Position numbers and translations under genes: made by a program | Source: Hyphomicrobiales bacterium | Lineage (GTDB): Bacteria > Pseudomonadota > Alphaproteobacteria > Rhizobiales > Rhizobiaceae | DNA: 64,000 bases | Direction: 5' to 3' | Assembly (NCBI GenBank): GCA_900471815.1 | Contig: UICE01000005.1 | Span: 23,405 to 87,404, forward strand | The notes under the pieces: generated by a model | Seen by the model: the letters and a program-made list of their open reading frames with translations, nothing else | What the model was told of the DNA's origin: nothing | The model's database searches: none | Part shown: in pieces, positions 57,170-64,000 of the stretch | How positions within the stretch are numbered: the stretch's first letter is position 1 | How the letters are laid out: each line of letters begins with the position of its first letter

Positions 57170-58162
57170 GTGAACGCGTTCACTCTTAATAGGCGGGCTA
57201 TCATGCTCTCTGCGGTTGTTGGCGCATCGAGCACATTTGTCTCAGGCATGGCCGGCAGCGGGATTGCAAATACCCAGTCCAGTTCGTCCCTTGGTGGCAA
57301 TGTCGGTCACTATCGTTTTCGGGTCGGCCAGATCAGTGCGACGGTCTTGAGCGATGGCGTTATCGGTGGTCCACCACGTGTCTATGCAAATGATGCACCG
57401 GAAGCGGAGCTTCAGGAGGTGCTGCGACGTGCATTCCTGCCAAATGACCACATGACGCTAAACCTCAATACCCTCCTCATTGAAACCGGAGGTCGGCGGA
57501 TCCTCATCGAGGCCGGTGCGGGCGGAACGATGGGTCCAAATGCTGGCCGGATATTCGAAAATCTGGCTGCGATTGATCTCACCGCCGCAGACATTGATAC
57601 GGTGGTGATCTCGCACACCCATCCAGACCATGTCGGCAATTTGCGAACCGCAGATGGCGGGAAGGCTTTCCCTCGCGCCACAGTTTTCCTGCCAAAGGCG
57701 GACTGGGAATTTTTCGTTCGCAACGATCCGGATCTTTCCTATATGCCCGTGCCGGAGGATTTTCGTGTGCGCTTCGGTGCAGCAATCAAGAGCAGCCTCG
57801 AACCCGTCACGAAGGATGTTGAATTGTACGAGGCTGGCGCCGAGATCGTGCCGGGCCTGACAACGATCGTTGCATCCGGCCACACGCCCGGCATGGCGAC
57901 CTTCCTCGTCCATTCCGGAAATGATCAACTGTTGCTGACAGCGGACCTTGCCTATCACCCCGTCGTCAATATCGACAATCCCTGGCTGCCGGGCCCTGAT
58001 CGCGACAAGGAGACTGCCCTTGCTTCTCGCCGCCGCATCTTCGACATGGCCGCCGCTGATCGCATCCCGGTGCTTGGTTTCCACTATCCGTTTCCCGGCC
58101 TTGGCCGAATGCTCAAGACCGATGGTGGCTATGCCTGGGTCCCAGCCGGCTGGCAGTTTTGA
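57170..58162 (+). CDS. Tat-exported MBL-fold metallohydrolase
   Basis: 330 residues from a GTG at 57170 behind AAAGGA; an ATG at 57107 would give 21 more. Tat signal NRRAIMLSAVVGASSTFVSG. The zinc motif is ISHTHPDHVGN (HxHxDH), with ASGHTPGMATFLVHSG and LLTADLAYHPVVN later. It resembles the periplasmic quorum-lactonase-like or alkylsulfatase-unrelated MBL proteins found with aldo/keto reductases. Substrate unknown. First in a three-gene plus operon divergent from the LysR gene. Confidence 0.85.
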   Translation: MNAFTLNRRAIMLSAVVGASSTFVSGMAGSGIANTQSSSSLGGNVGHYRFRVGQISATVLSDGVIGGPPRVYANDAPEAELQEVLRRAFLPNDHMTLNLNTLLIETGGRRILIEAGAGGTMGPNAGRIFENLAAIDLTAADIDTVVISHTHPDHVGNLRTADGGKAFPRATVFLPKADWEFFVRNDPDLSYMPVPEDFRVRFGAAIKSSLEPVTKDVELYEAGAEIVPGLTTIVASGHTPGMATFLVHSGNDQLLLTADLAYHPVVNIDNPWLPGPDRDKETALASRRRIFDMAAADRIPVLGFHYPFPGLGRMLKTDGGYAWVPAGWQF

Positions 58163-58191
58163 AACCGACAACAGCAAAAGAGGAGAAATTT

Positions 58192-59274
58192 ATGGATCAG
58201 TCTAAAATCAACCGCCGCGGTTTTCTCGGAACGGTCGGCGCGGCCGCAACTGGACTGGCATTAGCCGTTCCTGCGACCGTGCATGCTCAGGATACGAACT
58301 CAAAGTCGACAGGGTCCGGATCGAACCCGGATGTTCTGACCCGTGCGTTGCCGCGCACCGGTGAAAAGGTCACAGTCCTTGGTCTAGGCACGTTTTTGAC
58401 CTTCGACAAGATGCCGGGTCATCGTCGCGATGACCTTCGGCAGGTCTTCAATCGATACGTAGCTGCTGGCGGTCGCGTGGTGGACACCTCCCCGCTTTAC
58501 GGCTCGGCTGAAGTCAGTGTTGGACAGTTCATGGGGGAATTTCCCGGATCGGACGAACTCTTTCTTGCCAACAAGGTGTGGTCGACGGGAGAATATCTCG
58601 GCGATGAAAGCCACGCGCAGGAGAGCTTCCGGCAGTCGCGACTGCGCACCTGGCGAGACACGATCAACCTGATGCAGTGCCACAGCATCACCAATGCGCC
58701 TGTCGTCATCCCGCTGATGAAGGCATGGAAACAGGAAGGTCTGATACACCATGTCGGCGTGACCCATCATGAGTCCGCGGCGCAAGATCAACTCACGGTA
58801 ATCGTAGAACGTGGCGATGTCGACTTTGTGCAAACGAACTATTCGATCTTCAACCGCGACGCCGAGCGACGTTTGCTTCCCGCCGCAGCCGACAAGGGCG
58901 TCGGCGTACTGATTAATCTTCCACTCGAAAAGGCGCGGCTGATGAAAGTGGTGGAAGGACGTGCTCTTCCGGACTTCGCGCAGGAATTCGGCGCAACGAC
59001 CTGGGCTCAGTTCTTCCTGAAGTGGGTCATGGCTCATCCCGCCGTGACAAGCGTCCTGTGCGGGACGTCAAATCCTGATCATATGAGCGACAATGTTCAG
59101 GCGATGACAGGTCCGCTTCCGGACGAAAGTATGCGCAGACGAATGGTCTCGCATATGGAAACGATCCCCGCCTTCGCCTCCATCGCCAGCATGCCGTGGT
59201 ACCCGGGCAAGGAGAAGATGTACTCCGGCCTTATCCGAGAGGCGCAGGCAAACGCTGCAGAGCGCCTAAAGTAA
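58192..59274 (+). CDS. Tat-exported aldo/keto reductase
   Basis: 360 residues with AGGAG before the ATG. Tat signal NRRGFLGTVGAAATGLAL followed by a cleavage site near VHAQ. The reductase barrel has VVDTSPLYGSAEVSVGQFMG (catalytic Asp/Tyr), INLMQCHSI and VTHHESAAQ. The second active-site Lys and His are at LANKVWSTGE and MQCHS. Export folded by Tat suggests it carries its nicotinamide or another cofactor out; such proteins are common but uncharacterised. Second gene of the operon. Confidence 0.88.
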   Translation: MDQSKINRRGFLGTVGAAATGLALAVPATVHAQDTNSKSTGSGSNPDVLTRALPRTGEKVTVLGLGTFLTFDKMPGHRRDDLRQVFNRYVAAGGRVVDTSPLYGSAEVSVGQFMGEFPGSDELFLANKVWSTGEYLGDESHAQESFRQSRLRTWRDTINLMQCHSITNAPVVIPLMKAWKQEGLIHHVGVTHHESAAQDQLTVIVERGDVDFVQTNYSIFNRDAERRLLPAAADKGVGVLINLPLEKARLMKVVEGRALPDFAQEFGATTWAQFFLKWVMAHPAVTSVLCGTSNPDHMSDNVQAMTGPLPDESMRRRMVSHMETIPAFASIASMPWYPGKEKMYSGLIREAQANAAERLK

Positions 59275-59325
59275 CGCGAGGTCAACCGCTGCACGCATCA
59301 GGCTTTCTAAAGACCGGAGAATATC

Positions 59326-59911
59326 ATGCGCTCGACCCGACGCTCTCTTCTGACAGCATTTTTGTCGCTACCACTCCTTGAGGCTGCCAGCAGGAGCGCA
59401 TTCGCGCAAGTCGCGCCGGAACTGCCCCTTACCCGTGCATGCGACGATGGGGATCGCCTCACCCTTGAACGCGAAGCAGGCCCATTCTTCAAGCCGAACA
59501 CGCCGCTCAATCGAGATCTCTTCCCCGGTTCGCCCGGCGGGGAGCGGATAACCGTGGCGGGGTTTGTCGTCGACAATCGCTGCCATCCACTTCCCGGCAG
59601 TCTTGTTGAGATTTGGCATGCGGACGAAAACGGCGAATACGACCAGTATGGGTTTCGATTGCGCGGACACCAGTTTGCCGACGCCCAAGGGCGCTGGTGG
59701 TTCCACACAATTATGCCAGCGCTTTATCCAGGCCGAACACGTCATTTCCATTTCAAGGTTCAGCGTCCAGGCGGAAGCGTTTTGACAACCCAGCTTTACT
59801 TTCCTGGAGAACCACGAAACGCCGGAGATAGGATTTTCCCACGACTCTCTGCTTCTGGACATGCTGAATACCGGAGATGGCTTTTTTGGGCGCTTCGACT
59901 TCGTCGTCTAG
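59326..59911 (+). pseudogene. Intradiol dioxygenase-like protein with a C-terminal frameshift
   Basis: Tat signal STRRSLLTAFLSLPLLEA, then an intradiol ring-cleavage dioxygenase fold (AGFVVDNRCHPLPGSLVEIW, YDQYGFRLRGHQF, PGRTRHFHFKVQ, with Tyr and His iron ligands). After GDRIF one extra C in a CCC run near 59838-59840 shifts the frame; removing it gives HDSLLLDMLNTGDGFF and a stop at 59909-59911, as expected for the family. As sequenced the frame instead runs on to 59997. Either a true frameshift or a sequencing error. Confidence 0.8.
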
Positions 59912-60061
59912 ATCGACCCTACGGCGGCTCAAGCGCCATGCACGTCAGGCGACTAGGACTCAAGATCGATCCGTTCAATCGGCCTGTTTGTACTTAGACG
60001 CTAAAACGGCGTCCTGAGTTGTGCGGAAGCAAAATACGTAAGGAATGTACAACCGGCCCCA

Positions 60062-60709
60062 GCATCCATTGTCCGCCGGCCAAAGGCCTTCCTGTTCGAT
60101 GAACCTTTGTCGAACCTCGATACAGCCCTTCGAGTTGAGATGCGGCTGGAAATCGCCAAGCTACATCGCCGCATGAAGGCAACGACCGTTTATGTCACGC
60201 ACGATCAGGTGGAAGCGATGACCCTGGCTGACCGGATTGTCGTGATGAACGCTGGTCACGTCGAGCAGATCGGTCACCCGCTCGATCTTTACCGGCAACC
60301 GGCAAGCCTTTTCGTTGCGCGGTTCATTGGCAGCCCGACGATGAATACGTTGCACTGCAGCGTTGTGTCATCCGACAGTACCTAACTGATTGTACAGTTG
60401 CCTGAAGGTAGGGCGGCAATCGATATCCATGACGGATCACTCAAGATGGCAGGAACGTTCACTTTAGGCGTTCGTCCGGAAGATTTGGTGGTTTGCGACG
60501 CCGACCAGGCATGGTTTAGCGGCGAGTTGGCGGCAGTTGAGCGGCTGGGCAGCCAAGCTTTCGGTTGTCTCGACGCTGGCACAGAGAAACTCATCACCGT
60601 TGAATTCCCAAGAGCAGCGGAGATTAAGGTAGGACAAAGGATTTCGGTCAGGGGCGACAGTGACGGTGCCCATCTTTTCGAAAGCGCAAACGGACGGCGG
60701 GTCAATTGA
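60062..60709 (+). pseudogene. Truncated sugar ABC transporter ATPase (UgpC/MalK type)
   Basis: Only the C-terminal part remains: [15 protein letters not shown] (Walker B), [38 protein letters not shown], then a TAA at 60383-60385 that breaks the frame, then GTFTLGVRPEDLVV and GDSDGAHLFE of the TOBE domain. The Walker A and signature motif are gone. No transporter partners are nearby. Clearly non-functional. Confidence 0.9.
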
Positions 60710-60896
60710 ACAGCGGACGAGACATCTAACCACGCCCTGGCTTGCGTCATGTTCGTGGTGGTTTGTGCGTGCCGAATTTTCCATAATGGCAGGATCGCAT
60801 TTGGTCCGGCTTTCAATCGCACGCTTACGAACTTGAGTCGAAAATCGTCAATTTTCTGCGTGTAGTGATCGATCCAAGCCTGTGGGAACGGGAGCA

Positions 60897-61136
60897 ATGT
60901 TTGCTTCAGGGCCCTTCGCCCGGCTCGGCGGGGGAACGACCGTGCCGGGCTTTCGAAACCGAGGTGCGCTGCAAGCTTTGATACAGGCTCGCTTAGAAGA
61001 CGGCGCAGACCGTGGCATGTCGACCTTCATGACCGAGATCGAGGTGCCTTCGGCCGAAAAGACCAACATCTCGAACGCCAATTTAGCGAAATTGGGGTTC
61101 GTACCTGTCTATAACCGCAGCAACTTCATTCTATGA
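60897..61136 (+). pseudogene. C-terminal half of a GNAT acetyltransferase
   Basis: About 80 residues match the end of GNAT proteins: TTVPGFRNRGALQALIQARL (acetyl-CoA loop), then MTEIEVPSAEKTNISNANLA and KLGFVPVYNRSNFIL. The N-terminal half is not found upstream. It follows the ABC remnant on the same strand and belongs to the same patch of decay. Confidence 0.7.
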
Positions 61137-61347
61137 GGTACTTGCTGTTCAGGGGCCGACATCTCCCACTGACCACGTAAGTTCGGGCGGGCTCCTAATG
61201 CCACCAACGTTTGATGGCACCTCGCCTTGAACGGATTTGAACCAGTGCCTCTGTGCCGAGACAGAGTTGTTCCCAGCCTAGGCCAGCAGAGATACGTGGG
61301 CATGGCGGCCTGGTGCCGCCGTGCCCGTATTTGGTAGCTAAAGGCCA

Positions 61348-62331
61348 CTAAGCCTCAATGAATGCCAACAGGTCTGAATTGATCGCGTCTGCATGTGTGG
61401 TCAGCATCCCGTGCGGGAAGCCCCTGTAGATTTTCAGGGTGCTGTTCTTGAGGAGCTTGGCCTGAAGCTCCACGGCGTCCTTGTAGGGCACGATCTGGTC
61501 ATCATCGCCCTGCGTGACCAGAGTGGGGACAGTTATGACCTTGAGGTCTTCGGTCTGGTCGGTCTCCGAGAAAGCCTTGATGCCATCATAATGGGCTTTT
61601 GCGCTGCCCATCATGCCCTGGCGCCACCAATTGTTGATCACGCCCTGCGAGACCTTCGCGCCTTCGCGGTTGAAGCCGTAGAATGGGCCCGACGCAACGT
61701 CGAGGAAGAATTGCGCGCGATTGGCTGCGAGAGCGTTACGGAAACCATCGAACACTTCGATCGGTGTACCATCAGGATTGCCTGCGGTCTTGACCATCAG
61801 CGGCGGAACGGCGCTGACAAGAATGGCCTTGGCGACGCGGCCCTGCTGCTGACCGTACTTTGCGACATAGCGAGCGACTTCGCCACCGCCGGTCGAGTGG
61901 CCGATATGCACGGCATTGCGCAGATCAAGATGTTCGAAGACGGCAGCCGCATCGGCGGCATAGTGATCCATGTCGTGACCTTCGTTGACCTGGGCTGAGC
62001 GGCCGTGGCCACGGCGGTCATGCGCAACGACCCGGTAGCCTTTGCTGATGAAGAACAGCATCTGAGCGTCCCAGTCGTCGGACGACAACGGCCAGCCGTG
62101 GTGGAACACGATCGGCTGAGCGTCCTTAGGACCCCAATCCTTGAAGAAGATTTCAACACCGTCCTTGGTGGTTACGAAACTGGTGGTCATTGGTTCAATT
62201 CCTTCTGGGTTATGGGAGGTTTGCTTATTAGAAGCCAAGGCCGGCTTGGCCAAAGCCAGGGAGATCGTGGCGCCGGTCAGCAAAACCTGCCGGCGGGAAA
62301 GAGAAAATTCGCTGTCATGAGATGTCTCCAA
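61348..62331 (-). CDS. Alpha/beta hydrolase, non-haem chloroperoxidase-like
   Basis: 327 residues (274-280 without the N-terminal extension). The hydrolase core has [19 protein letters not shown] (oxyanion), [12 protein letters not shown], the nucleophile in [15 protein letters not shown] (Ser) and the acid/His end ([23 protein letters not shown]). The first 47 residues hold a Tat-like signal, [17 protein letters not shown]. An internal ATG at 62190 behind AGAAGGAA matches the usual cytoplasmic start, so two products are possible. Chloroperoxidases of this group are really esterases or perhydrolases. Confidence 0.9.
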   Translation of the reverse strand: METSHDSEFSLSRRQVLLTGATISLALAKPALASNKQTSHNPEGIEPMTTSFVTTKDGVEIFFKDWGPKDAQPIVFHHGWPLSSDDWDAQMLFFISKGYRVVAHDRRGHGRSAQVNEGHDMDHYAADAAAVFEHLDLRNAVHIGHSTGGGEVARYVAKYGQQQGRVAKAILVSAVPPLMVKTAGNPDGTPIEVFDGFRNALAANRAQFFLDVASGPFYGFNREGAKVSQGVINNWWRQGMMGSAKAHYDGIKAFSETDQTEDLKVITVPTLVTQGDDDQIVPYKDAVELQAKLLKNSTLKIYRGFPHGMLTTHADAINSDLLAFIEA

Positions 62332-62387
62332 GATTTCGAGCCGGCCAAATCCATATCGGCCGGCATCGCCGTTGACGGCCGATATGC

Positions 62388-62906
62388 TTACTCGGCGCCG
62401 CGGGTGCTTTCGAACAGGAACCAGGCGCGGCGCTCGGCCTCATCGACCCAGTTTTCAATCAGGCTGGCGGTTGCAATGTCGCCATGTTCATCGCAGAGAT
62501 TGTGAGTTTGCTTCATCAGCGAAACCAGCGTGAGGTTATCGTCGCGCAGTTCGGCCAGCATATCGGCCGGGGTCACGAAATCAGCATCGTTGTCGAGCAG
62601 ACGCTTCGTTTTGGAGATATGGCCGATCGAACGGATGGTCGTGCCGCCGATCTTGCGAGCCCGCTCGGCGACGTCATCCGTCATCGCGAAAATCTGCTCG
62701 CCCTGTTCATCCAGCATCAGGTGGTAATCGCGGAAATGTGGTCCACTCATGTGCCAGTGGAAATTCTTGGTCTTCAGGTAAAGCACGAAGACATCGGCCA
62801 GAAGGGCTGTCAATGCGCCGGCGATATCGGTTGTGGCATTAGTGCCAAGGGCGGTCGGCGTTGCGAGCGGCGACTTGCGGTGTTTTTCAGCGAGGGTGCG
62901 GTCCAT
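62388..62906 (-). CDS. dps: Dps ferritin-like DNA-protection protein
   Basis: 172 residues from the ATG at 62906 with GGAGA upstream; 62918 is an alternative. Dps signatures: [20 protein letters not shown] and [20 protein letters not shown] hold the ferroxidase His/Asp/Glu ligands. It oxidises and stores iron and shields DNA during stress. It stands alone. Intact. Confidence 0.93.
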   Translation of the reverse strand: MDRTLAEKHRKSPLATPTALGTNATTDIAGALTALLADVFVLYLKTKNFHWHMSGPHFRDYHLMLDEQGEQIFAMTDDVAERARKIGGTTIRSIGHISKTKRLLDNDADFVTPADMLAELRDDNLTLVSLMKQTHNLCDEHGDIATASLIENWVDEAERRAWFLFESTRGAE

Positions 62907-63192
62907 GATGGTCTCCATTGGGGTTATGCGAGTTGATGGAAACTTTTTAGACGAGGCAGCTACCCCGCAATATCCAATGCTTGGTTAGTCGAACCCACAC
63001 CTTGGTATAGTTTCGCATCTCTCTCACTGAAGGTAGGTATTGGTCTTCGGTCCTCCTGAGAAGGCGTGCTGGGCTTCAGCCCTGGAAGTTGGGTGCCCCC
63101 TCTCCCGAACCTTGGATTCGCAATCCGGTAAGGCCATCCCGGTCACCCTGGGGTGGCCTTTCCTTCTTTGGCGGCCAGCGAATTAAGTTTGC
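62907..63192. other. Intergenic region with a possible small RNA
   Basis: About 290 bases without a gene, between dps (minus) and the sensor kinase (plus). It contains a short GGGCT..AGCCC hairpin (about 63073-63084) and a strong terminator hairpin, so a plus-strand small RNA of roughly 100-150 bases is possible. No start site can be fixed. Confidence 0.4.
63130..63170 (+). terminator. Rho-independent terminator hairpin upstream of the sensor kinase
   Basis: AAGGCCATCCC pairs with GGGGTGGCCTT (11 bp, one G-T pair) around a 9-base loop, followed by TCCTTCTTT. No plus-strand protein gene ends just before it. It may end an unannotated small RNA or control the downstream kinase by attenuation. 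Confidence 0.7.
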
Positions 63193-64000
63193 ATGGGAAT
63201 AGCCAACTTTGGATTTGCGTTTTTATGGCCGGGATGGCTTGATGGGCAATCGGCATCCATCTGGAAAATCGGCACATTGCGCGCGTTTGTTCTTGTGAAC
63301 CCAAAACAACGTCTGGCACCCTATGAGATCGGGGTCCTGTCATTCGCTTTTATACTCGCGGCCACCCTTTTTTATCTCGATACATTCACGGACATTCAAA
63401 GCGCACTCGCTACTCTCTATGTGATCGCCCTGCTGTTGTCGGCGGAAACGCTGACGGAAAAAGGGACGATGCTCCTGGCGGGCGTCTGCATCGGCCTTTC
63501 AGCGATTTCCTACATCGCAGGCCATGGACTGCACGGCGACCTGGCCGCTGCGCTTCGCCTGACGGTGGCTATCGCCGCAATGGTCATCACCTGCCTGTTA
63601 ATCATTCGAAACCAGCGTGCGCGTCTTGCCTTGATAAAATTCAACGCAGACCTGCAAAGCAGCGAGGAACGGTATCGAACAATCTTCGAACAGAGCCGCG
63701 TTGCCCTCTGGGAGCGTGACTACTCTCAAGTGCGGGCGCTGCTTATGAAGCTCCGTGAAAACGGCGTCTCTGATCTGCGGACACACGCTCGAGACAATCC
63801 CGGTTTCATCGCAGATTGCATCGCTCGCATCCCTACAGTCGCCGCCAACGCCGCCGCCCTTGAACTCCTCGGCCACGTCGACGCGCGAAATATCAGCTCG
63901 ATGCGTCGCTATATTGCGCAGGACGATACAACGTTTCTCGAACTGATGGTGGCAATATTCAATCAAGAGAGTTCTTTTGAAGGAAAAGGCTCCATCATCA
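63193..64000 (+). CDS. PAS-domain membrane sensor histidine kinase (3' truncated by window)
   Basis: An open frame from about 63193 runs past the end of the window (269 residues seen). Four or so membrane segments: EIGVLSFAFILAATLFYLD, YVIALLLSAETLTEKG, GMLLAGVCIGLSAIS-like and LTVAIAAMVITCLLIIRN. A PAS-type sensor follows, opening SSEERYRTIFEQSRVALWER. The kinase core lies outside. The start may be a later GTG near the first membrane segment. It recalls PAS sensor kinases of rhizobia with a PAS-proximal PatA-like region. Signal unknown. Confidence 0.75.
   Translation, partial: MGIANFGFAFLWPGWLDGQSASIWKIGTLRAFVLVNPKQRLAPYEIGVLSFAFILAATLFYLDTFTDIQSALATLYVIALLLSAETLTEKGTMLLAGVCIGLSAISYIAGHGLHGDLAAALRLTVAIAAMVITCLLIIRNQRARLALIKFNADLQSSEERYRTIFEQSRVALWERDYSQVRALLMKLRENGVSDLRTHARDNPGFIADCIARIPTVAANAAALELLGHVDARNISSMRRYIAQDDTTFLELMVAIFNQESSFEGKGSII

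Noticed and set aside
61205-61290. tRNA-like sequence on the minus strand (GGTTCAAATCC box, CTCTG..CAGAG stem)
   Set aside because: The T-stem has mismatches, the anticodon loop would be 6 or 8 bases and no acceptor stem closes. At most a very degenerate tRNA remnant.

Overview
This window looks like a chromosomal or chromid segment of an alphaproteobacterium of the order Hyphomicrobiales (Rhizobiaceae/Phyllobacteriaceae-like). The reasons are the protein sequences, a form IC (red-type) RuBisCO operon, and a xox/pqq/cbb grouping that recalls Sinorhizobium meliloti pSymB from memory (not searched). About 47 kb in the middle forms one C1-metabolism island that would let the cell oxidise methanol and formaldehyde with a lanthanide-type dehydrogenase and fix the resulting CO2 by the Calvin cycle: an autotrophic methylotroph.

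Layout. 0-2.7 kb: sparse, partly decayed DNA with a 156-bp tandem repeat, a host-attachment-family protein and small unknown ORFs. 2.7-7.0 kb: a periplasmic isoquinoline-1-oxidoreductase-like molybdenum hydroxylase (Fe-S subunit, Tat-exported Mo subunit, di-haem cytochrome c) and, convergent to it, a MocA-type cofactor nucleotidyltransferase. 7.5-12.7 kb (minus): the formyltransferase/hydrolase complex fhcB-A-D-C led by a pterin-carbinolamine dehydratase gene. 12.8-19.2 kb (plus): beta-RFAP synthase, mtdB, two ATP-grasp ligases, mch, a CitG-like protein and fae. 19.3-25.4 kb: cofactor-synthesis genes for tetrahydromethanopterin and methylofuran, ending in an unusual MfnB-FolB fusion.

25.6-30.7 kb (plus): a PQQ-associated exporter-like operon (substrate-binding protein, YVTN beta-propeller, Asp-rich secreted protein, ABC ATPase and permease, secreted helical protein). 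30.7-38.0 kb (minus): xoxF, xoxG, xoxJ, a CxxxCW rhodanese-like protein and pqqABCDE. 38.4-44.2 kb: the 'quinoprotein relay' accessory set (SoxYZ-like carrier, Zn metallohydrolase, TauABC-like transporter, small Cys proteins, cytochrome c). 44.3-54.5 kb: redoxin, cbbE-X-S-L-A-T-P-F (minus) and the divergent regulator cbbR.

54.5-64 kb: ordinary accessory genes mixed with clear decay: a xanthine-dehydrogenase-family remnant, a frameshifted intradiol dioxygenase, a truncated sugar-ABC ATPase with an internal stop and a GNAT remnant. Intact genes here are a GNAT, a LysR regulator divergent from Tat-exported hydrolase and aldo/keto-reductase genes, a chloroperoxidase-like hydrolase, dps, and the start of a PAS sensor kinase that runs off the window.

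Working together: XoxF (PQQ plus Ln) oxidises methanol, passing electrons to XoxG and probably a second cytochrome c. Fae, MtdB, Mch and Fhc carry formaldehyde to formate on H4MPT and methylofuran, and CbbLS fixes CO2 under CbbR control. No formate dehydrogenase, mxaFI, mtdA or mxb-type regulator is visible here. Two homologous ~95-bp direct repeats (7.04 and 54.66 kb) bracket the whole C1 island and are the most suggestive structural clue to its mobility.
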